Assembly (NCBI GenBank): GCA_050743075.1
Contig: JBOGDS010000011.1
Span: 1 to 60,833, forward strand
Length of the DNA stretch: 60,833 nt
From: JBOGDS01 sp050743075
Lineage (GTDB): Bacteria > Actinomycetota > Actinomycetes > Jiangellales > Jiangellaceae
Reading direction: 5' to 3'
Each line of letters opens with the position of its first letter. The first letter of the stretch is position 1. The notes under the pieces were generated by a model, which worked only from the letters and a program-made list of their open reading frames with translations, was not told the DNA's origin and made no database searches. Both the position numbers and the translations under genes were made by a program. Shown one piece after another: positions 32,524 through 41,956 of the stretch.

Positions 32524-33315
32524 CTATCCGGGGCTGGGACCGGGCTGGCAGTGCGGGCACCAGTCGCTGACCCTGTCCTGGGGTTGGTCGCCCTGCCGGC
32601 CGCGCCGGATCGGGCCGCCGCAGCGCAGGCAGGTCCGGCGCCCGTAGACCCAGTTCTTGCGCGAGGGGTTCGTCTCTCCCGTCGTCGACTGGGCATGGCC
32701 GGTCTTGTTGGCGTCGAGCAGGCGGTGGGCGAGATCGGTCCACGGTCGCAGGTCGCCGACGTCGCGTACGGGCGTCCAGGGCGAGGCGCCGCGCAGGAAG
32801 CAGATCTCGGTCTTGTACAGGTTGCCGATCCCGGCGAGGTTGCGCTGATCGAGCAGGGCAACCCCGATCTCGCGGTGGGGTTGGGCGGCAATCCGCCTGG
32901 CGGCCTCGTCTGGATCCCAGTCGGGCCCCAGCAGGTCGGGCCCGAGGTGTCCGACCAACTCGTCCTCGACCGACCGCGGGACGACGTCGACGACCGGCAG
33001 CCGGTAGCCGACGGCGTCGTACACAGCGTTGCCGAGCACGATCCGGACCTGCCAGTCCGGGCCGCCGCGCCAGCGCACGCCGGTGTGAAACGTCCGCCAG
33101 GTCCCGTCCATGCGCAGGTGGGTGTGCACGGTGACGTCGGGCGAGACCCGGATGAGCAGGTGCTTTCCACGCGAGACGACATCGTCGACGACGCGCCCGG
33201 TCAGATCCGTGGTCGCATGGCGCGGCACCCGGACGTCGGTGTGGGTGAGCACCCGACCGGCGAGCGCCTCCCGCAGCCGGCCCGCCGCCAGGAACACTGT
33301 GTCGCCCTCCGGCAC
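32524..33315 (-). CDS. nei: Endonuclease VIII / Nei-like DNA glycosylase
   Basis: A 263-residue base-excision repair enzyme. N terminus MPEGDTVF supplies the catalytic Pro2 and Glu3; HTHLRMDGTW and LLDQRNLAGIGNLYKTE (helix-two-turns-helix) follow, and the C-terminal zinc finger has C229, C232, C253 and C256. The MPEGDT start and KxE pattern fit actinobacterial Nei rather than Fpg. It removes oxidised pyrimidines from DNA. Confidence 0.95.
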   Translation of the reverse strand: MPEGDTVFLAAGRLREALAGRVLTHTDVRVPRHATTDLTGRVVDDVVSRGKHLLIRVSPDVTVHTHLRMDGTWRTFHTGVRWRGGPDWQVRIVLGNAVYDAVGYRLPVVDVVPRSVEDELVGHLGPDLLGPDWDPDEAARRIAAQPHREIGVALLDQRNLAGIGNLYKTEICFLRGASPWTPVRDVGDLRPWTDLAHRLLDANKTGHAQSTTGETNPSRKNWVYGRRTCLRCGGPIRRGRQGDQPQDRVSDWCPHCQPGPSPG

Positions 33316-33327
33316 ACGCCGATGCTG

Positions 33328-33690
33328 TCACGATCGCTCGGCGCACGTCCGCCGTGATTCCGACTGGATGGTGCCTGAGCCGGATTCGAGCGCGACGAGT
33401 GTCGCCTCGACGTGAGCGGATGCCAGCAGATCCGGCCGGGCGGCCGCTGCCGCGAGGATGCTGTGGCGCGTCTGCGTCGTTCCTCGTTTGCGTAGGCCCT
33501 GCCCGGATCCGTGACCTGGATCGGGCGGACGAAGGCGTCCGCGCTGACCAGGAGCATCTGTTCGCCGAGGTCGACTGCGACGCTCTGGCGTCCTGGCGTC
33601 CTGCCGGGCGTCGCCACGAGGTCCCAGGACGGCAGCAACCGGCTGGGTCCGTCCCCCGGGTCGAGCAGGCCGGCGTCGGACAGTGGCCGG
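33328..33690 (-). pseudogene. Metallo-beta-lactamase-fold hydrolase, C-terminal remnant
   Basis: In one frame LSDAGLLDPGDGPSRLLPSW is followed by DLVATPGRTPGRQSVAVDLG and QMLLVSADAFVRPIQVTDPG, the last strands of an MBL-fold enzyme (the PGHTPGHxS motif with Arg for His at two positions). After ANEE it moves to another frame for RHSILAAAAARPDLLASAHV. The N-terminal half with the HxHxDH metal motif is missing; the TetR gene abuts the break. Confidence 0.6.
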
Positions 33691-33698
33691 ACCTGTGC

Positions 33699-34430
33699 TC
33701 AACGCGGTGGCGGCAGGCCGGCGTTCGTCGCCGCGTTGCGGACCGCCGAGGTGAAGATGGCATCGCGCACGGCGGGGGGCAGGAAGTCGAGGTGCCCGTA
33801 CGCCTCGAGGCAGGTGAACCCGTGCATGGAGGCCCAGCAGTGCAACAGGGCCTGGAACGTCTCGGCCGGCAACGGCGGCTCATCGTCCTGGTCAGCCTTG
33901 TGTGAGAGGAAGGCGTGTACGGAGTCGTCGACGTCGCGGAGCAGCGGCTTGCGGAGCACCTTCTGCTCGGCGGCGTCGAAGAACAGCGACTTGAGCTGGA
34001 CCATGGCCCTGCGTGCGGCCTCGGTGGTCGGGCCCTCCGGCGGCGCCGCGTAGCCCGGGACCGGCATGCCGAGGATCAACGCGAATCGTTGTGGCTCCCG
34101 GCGAGCCCACGTGCGGTAGGCCTTGGCCACGGCATACAGCCGACCGCCCGGATCGTCGACGGCGACGCGGTCCCGAGCCGTTGCGACGGCGTCGGCGAGA
34201 TCGTCGTACGCGTCGACGATCAAAGCCGTCAGCAGTTCGTCGCGGTCGGCGAAGTACCGGTAGAGGGCCGGAGCCGTCATGCCCATCTCGCGGGCGATGT
34301 CGGAGAAGCGCACGTCCGTCGTGCCCTGCTCGTGCATCAGCCGCTGGGCGGTGTCCTTGATCTCGCCGATCGTGGCGGCTCGAGCCCGCTCGCGCCGGGA
34401 CACAACGTGCTGGAAGAGGGCCTTGGGCAC
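33699..34430 (-). CDS. TetR-family regulator next to an MMPL exporter
   Basis: A 243-residue repressor. HTH: FSDIAREMGMTAPALYRYFADRD (core GMTAPALYRYF). The C-terminal domain (YRTWARREPQRFALILGMPV; FQALLHCWASMHGFTCLEAYG) is the WHG-type TetR_C seen next to efflux genes. GTG start at 34430. It is divergent from the MMPL gene and likely represses it through the gap 34431-34591. Confidence 0.9.
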   Translation of the reverse strand: MPKALFQHVVSRRERARAATIGEIKDTAQRLMHEQGTTDVRFSDIAREMGMTAPALYRYFADRDELLTALIVDAYDDLADAVATARDRVAVDDPGGRLYAVAKAYRTWARREPQRFALILGMPVPGYAAPPEGPTTEAARRAMVQLKSLFFDAAEQKVLRKPLLRDVDDSVHAFLSHKADQDDEPPLPAETFQALLHCWASMHGFTCLEAYGHLDFLPPAVRDAIFTSAVRNAATNAGLPPPR

Positions 34431-34494
34431 TCGGGTTCCGTCCCTCTCGCTCAGGTGAACTCTTGGTAAAGCATCGTCACAGACGTGAAGGGGC

Positions 34495-34533
34495 TTGACA
34501 AGTTCAGGCTCCTAGTGTTCGTTACGAAGCATA
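34495..34533. promoter_or_regulatory. TetR/MMPL divergent control region
   Basis: TTGACA at 34495-34500 is a consensus -35 box for the MMPL direction. At 34511-34533 the AT-richer AGTGTTCGTTACGAAGCATAACT has partly inverted ends and is the best operator candidate. The -10 box is not clear. Confidence 0.4.
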
Positions 34534-34591
34534 ACTCAGTTGAACTGCCGTCACAACTGTCACGATCCGTTCCGTTTCAAGGGGATTCTCG

Positions 34592-36852
34592 ATGACCGAC
34601 ACGACGCCGTCCGAGACGAGCAGCCACCCGCCGTCAACCGCCCGCCTGCCGGGCCGCTCGGACGCCTCGCCGAGGTCTCCTTCCGCCGACGCGGCCGCGT
34701 CGTCATCGCCTGGGTGGCCGTCCTGGCCGTCGCGATCGGGCTGTCCGCAGCCTTTGCCGGCGACTTCGCGGCCGACTACTCCGCGCCGGACTCGGATTCC
34801 CAACGGGCGCAGGACCTGCTCGCACAGCGGTTCCCGAGCCAGTCCGGCGACGCGATCGACGTCGTCGTGCGTGCCGACGAGGGGGTATCGGATCCGGCGG
34901 TGCGCGCCGAGGTCGGCGAGTTGCTCGGCGAGCTCGCCGCCCTTCCGCACGTCGCCACGGTCGACGACCCGTACGCCGACTCAGCGGGTGTCTCGCCCGA
35001 CGGCGGGACGTTGCTCGCACATATTCGGCTCGACGTCGTGAATCCGGTGGACATGCCGATCGAGGACACCGAACGGCTACTGGCAGCAGCCGAGGCGGCT
35101 GAACGGTCTGGGCTGGAGGTGGCCTTGGGTGGCCAGGCCGTGCAGTTCGCCGAACAGGGCGAGATCGGATCTGAAGGCATCGGCATCGCCGCCGCAGCGC
35201 TGATCCTGCTGCTGACGTTCGGCTCCGTCGTGGCCGCAGGCCTGCCGTTGTTGGTGGCCGTCGCCGGTCTCGCGGTCAGTAGCACGCTCATCGGCGTGGT
35301 CGCGGCCGTGACCGACGTGCCGGACTGGTCGACGTCGCTCGCGGCGATGATGGGAATCGGGATCGGCATCGACTACGTACTGCTGATGGTCACCCGGTTC
35401 CGGGAGTGGCGGGCGGCCGGCCTGGACCCCCAGACAGCGACGGTCGCGACGCTGGACACCGCCGGACGGTCGGTGCTCGTCGCCGGCGGGACGGTCGTGG
35501 TGAGCATGCTGGGCCTGTTCGCGATGGGTCTGTCGTTCATGCGCGGCGCGGCCGTGGTCACGATCCTGGCCGTGCTGGTCGTGATGGCGGCGGCGATCAC
35601 GCTGTTCCCGGCTCTGCTGGGCTACTTCGGACGCCGGATCGACCGGCTGCGCCTGCCGCTGGGCCGGCGCCGTCCGGTACACGTCGCCGCCGGGGGCCAC
35701 GTCGAACCGGCAGACGGGTGGCTGCGGTGGAGCCGACTCGTCGACCGGCACAGCGTCATCGCCTCCATCGCCGGCGTGGGGCTGCTGCTGGCGCTCGCCG
35801 CGCCGTTCCTGGGCGTCCGTTACGGCTTCCCCGACGCAGGCAACGACGCCGAGGGGCGGTCGGCACGGCAGGCGTACGACCTGGTCGCCGACGGATTCGG
35901 GCCAGGCGCGAACGGGCCGCTGGTGCTGGTCGCCGACCTGTCCGACGGGGGAGAGGCCGCGTCGCTCCAGACCCTGGCGGACGACCTCGATGCGACGTCC
36001 GGTGTCGCCGCCGTCACGCCACCGGTGCTCAACGAGGCGGCCGACACCGCGATGCTCACCGTCGTTCCGGTGACCGGGCCGCAGGAGGCGGCAACCGAGG
36101 ACCTGGTGCGGACGCTGCGCGACGAGGTCGTCCCGGCGGCCGTCGCCGGCACCGGCGCGCAGGTCCACGTCGGCGGCGTCACCGCGACCGCCATCGACAC
36201 CACGTCGAACATCGCCGACCGGCTCCCGCTTCTCATCGGCGGCGTGGTCGCACTGTCGATGCTGCTGCTCCTGGTGTCGTTCCGCAGCATCGCCATCCCC
36301 CTGACGGCCGCGGCGATGAACCTGCTCTCGGTGGCCGCGGCCTACGGCGTGGTGGCGCTCGTGCTCGAGGGCGGATGGGCCGGGCAGCTGATCGGCATCG
36401 ACACCGAGACTCCGATGCCGGCGTTCATCCCGGTGCTGATGTTCGCCGTGCTGTTCGGCCTGTCGATGGACTACGAGGTGTTCCTCGTCAGCCGGATGCG
36501 CGAATCCTGGCTACGCACCCGCGACAACAGCCGCGCGATCGTCGAGGGCCTGTCCGGGACCGGGCGGGTGATCACTGCAGCGGCCGCGATCATGGTCGCG
36601 GTGTTCGCAGCCTTCATCCCCAGCCCGGAGGTCTTCCTGAAGGTCATCGGCGTCGGCATGGCGGCCGCCATTTTCGTCGACGCCACCGTCGTACGGATGC
36701 TGCTCGTGCCCGCCGTCATGCACCTGCTCGGCCGGGCGAACTGGTGGCTTCCGGCCTGGCTGGACCGGCGGCTGCCGCAGCTGCACGTGGAAGGCCAACC
36801 GGAGGTGTTCCTGCCGCGGCCGCAGCTGCGAGAGAGTGTCAGGACGCCGTGA
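34592..36852 (+). CDS. MMPL/RND-type lipid or drug exporter
   Basis: A ~750-residue membrane transporter with two MMPL repeats: helix at VVIAWVAVLAVAIGLSAAF, a periplasmic loop, five helices including MMGIGIGIDYVLLMVTRFRE, then the second half with FGLSMDYEVFLVSRMRE. The GIDYVLLMVTR and MDYEVFLVSR motifs carry the proton-relay Asp-Tyr pairs. The natural start MTDTTPSETSSH (ATG 34592, after AAGGGG) is one frame off from RPPAGPLGRLAEVSFRRRG, so one base is lost or gained before ~34650. The rest is intact. The stop region overlaps the convergent TetR gene by 14 bp. Confidence 0.88.
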
Positions 36853-37432
36853 CGCCCTGCGCGCGCAAGCCGGCCAGGACGATGCTCGCGAGACGGCGCC
36901 AGTCGCCGCCTCCGGCGATCGCCGCGGACAGGCCGCGCATGAGGGCCTGGATGTCCTGCACGCCGACGTCGGCGCGCACCGCGCCGTCGGCCCGGGCACG
37001 GTCGAGGAGCACCGACATGCGCTCCTCCAGGCGACCGCGTTCGAAACGGCACAGGGTGTCGTCCTTGCCGGTCGCGACGAGGGTGTCGCGCAAGCCGGCG
37101 TCGGTCGCCATCTGCTCGGCGTTGGCGAAGATGAAGCACTCGATCGCGGACCAGGCGTCGCTCCGCCCGAGCGCGGTGTCCGCGGCGGCGATACAGCCGC
37201 CGAACCGACGGTTCGCCAGTTCGGTGACCAGCGCTTCTTTGGTGGGGAAGTGGCGGTAGAGCGTGCCGACGCCGACCGCAGCCCGGCGAGCGATGTCTTC
37301 CATCTGCACGGCGGTGCCCTGCTGACGGAAGGCTTCGATGGCTATCTCGACGATCTTGGCGCGGTTGCGCCGAGCGTCGGCACGCAGGTGTCGCTCGCTC
37401 GGCGGAGCCGTCGGTGCCGTCGTGGTGGCCAT
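36839..37432 (-). CDS. TetR-family regulator of the MFS exporter
   Basis: A 197-residue repressor: HTH MEDIARRAAVGVGTLYRHFP followed by TKEALVTELANRRF; the C terminus (DIQALMRGLSAAIAGGGDWR) is the common SgcR-like TetR_C. ATG at 37432. Divergent from the DHA2 MFS gene across paired CGGAAG sites; overlaps the MMPL 3' end. Confidence 0.92.
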   Translation of the reverse strand: MATTTAPTAPPSERHLRADARRNRAKIVEIAIEAFRQQGTAVQMEDIARRAAVGVGTLYRHFPTKEALVTELANRRFGGCIAAADTALGRSDAWSAIECFIFANAEQMATDAGLRDTLVATGKDDTLCRFERGRLEERMSVLLDRARADGAVRADVGVQDIQALMRGLSAAIAGGGDWRRLASIVLAGLRAQGVTAS

Positions 37433-37459
37433 GTCGCAAGAAAGCTTACGTCAAATCCC

Positions 37460-37522
37460 TTGACAAACGGAAGCCCCCTTCCGGTAGCGTGGGCGGATAA
37501 CCGGAAACGGAAGTCCAATTCC
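37460..37522. promoter_or_regulatory. Promoter with paired TetR operators for the MFS gene
   Basis: TTGACA at 37460-37465 and TAGCGT at 37485-37490 can serve as -35/-10 boxes (19-bp spacing). Between them CGGAAG (37468-37473) and CTTCCG (37478-37483) form a perfect inverted repeat. A second site starts AACGGAAG at 37506, exactly 40 bp after the first AACGGAAG at 37466, and ends TTCC at 37519-37522. A bound TetR would cover the promoter. Confidence 0.65.
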
Positions 37523-37539
37523 ACTTTAGGAGATAACGC

Positions 37540-39036
37540 ATGACCGCCACCGCGACGGCGCCACCGGCGCCGAGGTCGCAGACGGCGGACCGCGCCCGCT
37601 GGTTCGCGCTCGCCCTGCTCGCCACCACCCAGTTCGTCCTCATTCTCGACGCCGCCATCGTGGGCGTCGCCCTGCCGTCGATCGCTGCCGACCTCGCCTT
37701 GACGCAGTCGGACCTGACCTGGATCGGCAACGCGTACACACTGCTGTTCGGCGGCTTCCTGCTGCTTGGGGGCAGGCTCGCCGATTTGCTGGGCCGACGG
37801 CGCATGTTCGTCGGCGGCCTGGTTCTCTTCACCGCCGCGTCGCTGGTCGCTGGGGTCGCCGGGTCCGGCGTCGTGCTCGTCGGCGCGCGCGCGCTGCAGG
37901 GCTTCGCCGCGGCGCTCGTCTCACCGGCAGCTCTCTCGCTGGTCATGATCCTGTTCAAGGACGGCGCGGAACGGAACCGGGCGCTCGGCATCTGGGGTGC
38001 CGTCGCCGGATCCGGTGCCGCCGCCGGCCTCGTCCTCGGTGGCTTCCTCACCGACTGGTTCGGGTGGGCGTCGGTCTTCTACGTCAACGTGCCGATCGGC
38101 GTCGCCGCGGTCTTGCTGGCGTTCCGCCTGCTGCCACGCTCCGGCGCCGTCGAACGCACCCGCGGCTTCGACCTGGCCGGCGCGACGACGGTGACCGGCG
38201 GGCTCGCCCTGCTGGTGTTCGTGCTCGTCAACGCCAACGAGGCCGGCTGGCTGTCGGCCCAGACGTTCGGCCTCGGCGCGCTCGCGCTGGCGCTACTCGC
38301 TGCGTTCGTCGTGATCGAGATGCGGGTGGAACACCCCCTGGTGCCATTGCGGATCTTCGGCTCGCCGATGCTGCGTGGGGCCAACGCCGTGGCGGTGCTG
38401 ACGACGATGGCCATGTTCCCGATGTTCTTCTTCGTCACGCTCTACACCCAGCAGGTGCTCGGCTACTCGCCGATCGAGTCGGGATTGGCGCAGCTTCCGT
38501 TCGCGCTGACGATCATCCTGGTCGCAAGCTCGATCGGCCCGGTGATCGCGCGCCTCGGGCTGCGGACGACGGCGATCACGGGTCTCGTGCTCATGGCCGC
38601 CGGCCTCGGCTGGATCTCCCGGCTCTCGGTGGACGGCACCTTTCTCGGCGACCTGTTCGGGCCGATGCTCGTCACCGCAGCCGGGGCCGCGTTCGCGTTC
38701 ATCTCGATGACGATCGCAGCGACGAACGGCGCGGCCGAGCACGAAGCCGGCCTCGCGTCGGGACTGATCAACACAGCTCAGCAGGTGGGTGGCGCGCTCG
38801 GTCTCGGGGTCCTGGTGGCCGTCGCGACGGCACGTACCGACGGTGTCGTCGCGGCCGGCGAGCCGGTCGTGTCGGTGGCCGTGACCGAGGGTTACCAGAG
38901 CGGGCTGGTGGTCGGTGCAGCGCTGGCGCTCACCGCTGCTGTTGTCGCTGCGGTGATGCTGCCGCGGCAGGGAGGCGTGGTCGAGCCGGTAGCGGCGCTC
39001 GCCGACGAGCGGGAGCCCGTGACCAGCTACGAGTGA
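37540..39036 (+). CDS. MFS drug exporter, DHA2 (14-helix) type
   Basis: A 498-residue transporter: motif ILDAAIVGVALPSIAADL in helix 1, motif A LLGGRLADLLGRRRMF, motif C GIWGAVAGSGAAAGLVLGG (GxxGPxxGG-like with the Pro absent) and 14 predicted helices ending VVGAALALTAAVVAAVML. ATG at 37540 with AGGAG upstream. Likely under the divergent TetR. Confidence 0.94.
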   Translation: MTATATAPPAPRSQTADRARWFALALLATTQFVLILDAAIVGVALPSIAADLALTQSDLTWIGNAYTLLFGGFLLLGGRLADLLGRRRMFVGGLVLFTAASLVAGVAGSGVVLVGARALQGFAAALVSPAALSLVMILFKDGAERNRALGIWGAVAGSGAAAGLVLGGFLTDWFGWASVFYVNVPIGVAAVLLAFRLLPRSGAVERTRGFDLAGATTVTGGLALLVFVLVNANEAGWLSAQTFGLGALALALLAAFVVIEMRVEHPLVPLRIFGSPMLRGANAVAVLTTMAMFPMFFFVTLYTQQVLGYSPIESGLAQLPFALTIILVASSIGPVIARLGLRTTAITGLVLMAAGLGWISRLSVDGTFLGDLFGPMLVTAAGAAFAFISMTIAATNGAAEHEAGLASGLINTAQQVGGALGLGVLVAVATARTDGVVAAGEPVVSVAVTEGYQSGLVVGAALALTAAVVAAVMLPRQGGVVEPVAALADEREPVTSYE

Positions 39037-39049
39037 CCCATCGCGACCG

Positions 39050-39087
39050 GCGGCGGCTCCGGCCCTGGTGTGGGTCGGAGCCGCCGC
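39050..39087 (+). terminator. Terminator hairpin after the MFS gene
   Basis: Arms GCGGCGGCTCCG (39050-39061) and CGGAGCCGCCGC (39076-39087) are perfect, loop 14 bases, 13 bp after the MFS stop. No U-run, as usual in high-GC actinobacteria. Confidence 0.8.
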
Positions 39088-39196
39088 TCGAGGATTTCGG
39101 CAGGGCGACATCGTTGGTCGTAACGGCGGTCTCTCGCGACGCTCTAAGTCCATATCCGGCGGGTTTGCGCTCAGGGCGGGACAGAGGAGCCGGAGA

Positions 39197-40798
39197 GTGA
39201 AGCGACGAGGCATTGCGGTTCTTGCGTCGGTGGCCTGCGGGTCGCTGGTCGTGAGCGGCTGTGGCGGTGGCGGGGACGACGACAGGTCGAGCACCGGGGA
39301 CGCGCCGGCCGAGCCGGCCGACGTTCAGATCGTCTACGCCCCGGAGCAGGAGTTCTCCTCCTACAACAACACCACCACCGCGGAGAACTCGGTGTGTACC
39401 ACTACGCCGACGATGCGGTCTGGTCGGACGGAAACGCGCTCGACTGCGGCGACGCCCTGCTCACCTGGGCGGCGTTCAACGGCCTTTACGGTCTCTCGAC
39501 CGCTGGAACGACCGGATGGAACCTCACCGGGAAGCCCGACTGCGCCGACGGTGACAAGAACTTCACGCTGGTCTACGACTCGCCGTTCGGCGACTGGGCC
39601 GCCATCGGCGGCGGCAACACCGCGATCATGCCGGCGGACGTCGTCGCCGACCAGGCCGGCATGACCGAGGCCGAGCTGATCGACGCGATCGCGGCCGACG
39701 ACGAGGCCGCGCTGGCCGGTGCGGTCGACTTCCACAACAACGGCTGGGTGATGAACCCGGGCGAGCTGCTCGACCCGGCGCTGATCCCGTCCTCGGGTCC
39801 GTACCAGCTGAACTCGTGGGAGGCCGGCCAGCAGGTGGCGCTGGTGCCGAACGAGAACTGGTGGGGCACCCCGCCGGTCTCGGCGACGATCGTGGTCCGC
39901 TTCATCACCCAGGACCAGCAGGCCCAGGCGCTGCAGAACGGTGAGGTCGAGATCATCGAACCGCAGCCGAACCCGGACATCCTCAACCAGCTCGAAGGGA
40001 TGGAGGATGTCGAGGTGTTCACGGGTGACGACCTGACCTACGAGCACGTCGACTTCAACTTCGACTCCAGCCCGTTCTCCGACCGCGACCTGCGCAGGCG
40101 TTCGCCACGTGTGTGCCGCGGCAGCTGATCGTCGACAACCTCATCAAGCCGCTGAACCCCGAGGCGGTCGTCATGGACATCCGCAACACGATGCCGTTCA
40201 TGCCCGACTACGAGGTCCAGCTCGACGGCGTGGGCGCGGAGCCGTACCAGGACGTCGACATCGAGGGCGCCCGGGCAATCCTGGAGGAGACCGGCAACAT
40301 CGACCTGCAGGTGCGGATCGGCTACCAGGCGCCGAACCCGCGGCGCACCCAGACGGTGGAGTTGATCCGGGACTCGTGCGGCCAGGCTGGCTTCGAGATC
40401 GTCGATGCCGGGTCGGAGACGTTCTTCGGCACCGAGCTGCCGCAGAACCAGTACGACGTGTCGTTGTTCGGCTGGGCCGGCTCCGCGCTGGTCAGCGGCT
40501 GGGGTGCCAACTACACGACGGTGTGGGCGTGCGACGCCGAGGCCAAGGGCAACAACTACGGTTGCTACTCCAACCCGCAGGTCGACGAGCTGGTCGCCGA
40601 GGTCACGCCGAGACCGACACGGATGCCCAGACCCCCATCAAGGCCGAGATCGAGCGGATCCTCTGGGATGACCTGGCCACCATCCCGCTGTTCGCCTTCC
40701 CGTTGGTGGCGGCCTGGAATGACCAGCTCCTCGGGGTCGTGCCCAACGGCTCGCAGTCCCAGATTTCGTGGAACATGCACGAGTGGGCCCGCGTGTAG
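39197..40798 (+). pseudogene. Family-5 peptide/oligopeptide-binding lipoprotein, damaged
   Basis: GTG 39197 starts a lipoprotein signal (VACGSLVVSGC, lipobox LVVSGC) of an SBP_bac_5 protein. The frame breaks at ~39390, where NNTTTAENSV should lead through ~40 further residues (the NTVVLNQV-like part) before AVWSDGNALDCGDALLTWAA; these are absent. A second break at 40090-40098 is one missing C in DLR(Q)AFATCVPRQLIV. A third near 40605 is one missing G before ETDTDAQTPIKAEIERIL. Everything else to WNMHEWARV is well conserved. No permease or ATPase genes accompany it, so it is an orphan binding protein. Confidence 0.8.
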
Positions 40799-40807
40799 GA
40801 CGCCGAA

Positions 40808-40837
40808 GCGCCCGGTGGGACCTCCATCGCCGGGCGC
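40808..40837. terminator. Hairpin after the lipoprotein gene
   Basis: GCGCCCGG (40808-40815) pairs perfectly with CCGGGCGC (40830-40837), 14-base loop, 10 bp after the stop. Confidence 0.75.
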
Positions 40838-40852
40838 GTTGGTGACAGGGGC

Positions 40853-40876
40853 GGGGCCGGTCAGCTTCCCGGCCCC
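40853..40876. terminator. Second hairpin between convergent genes
   Basis: GGGGCCGG (40853-40860) and CCGGCCCC (40869-40876) are perfect arms around eight bases. It can end transcripts from the GNAT gene on the minus strand, which stops at 40937. Confidence 0.65.
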
Positions 40877-40936
40877 CGGCTTTGCCCTTGTGCTCGTCAG
40901 GGCTCAGGCTCAGCAGGGCGTTGAGACAGTGGCTTC

Positions 40937-41848
40937 TCACGGCATGACCAGTCCGCGCATTGTCCGGGTCAGCTCGCGGAAGCCTGCCCGGTTCAGGAAC
41001 GTGATGCATTCGTCCTGGTCGGCGTCGGCGTAGTCGAGAAGGCATTCGACGCCGCCGAGGCGCAACCAGTTGGCGGCCTGGCCGACCAGCCAGCTGCCGA
41101 TGCCCCGGCCGCGATGCGGTTCCCGGACGTGCAGGTTCCCGACATCGGCCCAGGCCGCGGCGCCCGAGGCCCGGCTGCCCTCGCCGAGGTTGGTGTCCAG
41201 TTCGATGTAGCCCAGCGTCTGGTCGCCGACGACGGCCCAGATCCGGGTGCCGTTCACGCCCAACGTGCGGCGAGTGAACAGCTCGGCGAGGGGCGGCGGA
41301 CGGCGCGGCAGGTCGTCGACCCGCGCGGCGAACACGATCTCCGTCCGTCCGTCGTGACGGAAGCCGGCCGCCTGATAGATGTCGCGGATATGCGGCCACT
41401 GCTCCGGCACGCCGTACACGGCAGGTGCTGGCAGCGTGCCGTCGGCGTACCGGCGCGTGACTCCCCAGCGATCCAGCTGGGTCAGGCAGGACGCGGCGAG
41501 TGCGGCGCCGGCCTCCGGGGCGTCCGGCCAGTGCGGCACCGCGGGCCAGCACAGCAGCCAGCGAATCTCGCCGGCGTTGCGGTACGACTCGCCGACGACT
41601 TCGTCGGTGCCGTAGCGCAGCAGGTGTGCCGCCGCGACGACGCGCTGGCGCTGCTCGGCGACGAGCGTCACCCGTTCCTGCACCCAGGGGTCGACGACGA
41701 CCTCGCCCGGATCGCGCTCCAGATGGCCCACGACCGTCGTCACCGACAGGGAGACGCCGGGCACCACGGCCGCCACGTGCGCGTTGACCAGCGCCGTGAG
41801 CTGTTGGCGATCGCTTCGGCGGAACGGGCGTACCTCGACCGGTGGCAT
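40937..41848 (-). CDS. GNAT-family N-acetyltransferase (tandem)
   Basis: A 303-residue protein. The N terminus MPPVEVRPFRRSDRQQLTAL is a typical GNAT start, and the C-terminal half has ADVGNLHVREPHRGRGIGSWLVGQA, the acetyl-CoA R/Q-x-x-G-x-G/A loop (HRGRGIG), and FLNRAGFREL at the end. The first half (VTLVAEQRQRVVAAAHLLRY) looks like a degenerate second GNAT unit. ATG 41848 chosen from the family start. Substrate unknown. Confidence 0.85.
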   Translation of the reverse strand: MPPVEVRPFRRSDRQQLTALVNAHVAAVVPGVSLSVTTVVGHLERDPGEVVVDPWVQERVTLVAEQRQRVVAAAHLLRYGTDEVVGESYRNAGEIRWLLCWPAVPHWPDAPEAGAALAASCLTQLDRWGVTRRYADGTLPAPAVYGVPEQWPHIRDIYQAAGFRHDGRTEIVFAARVDDLPRRPPPLAELFTRRTLGVNGTRIWAVVGDQTLGYIELDTNLGEGSRASGAAAWADVGNLHVREPHRGRGIGSWLVGQAANWLRLGGVECLLDYADADQDECITFLNRAGFRELTRTMRGLVMP

Positions 41849-41956
41849 AGACGGATCTCCCGGGCGTCTAGCGCGCCGGGCCGAGAGTCCGCAGCCGGGA
41901 TGGCACGGGCGCACCGTAGCAAGAAGCTGCTGCTCAGGAGCCGATCTCGCCTCACA

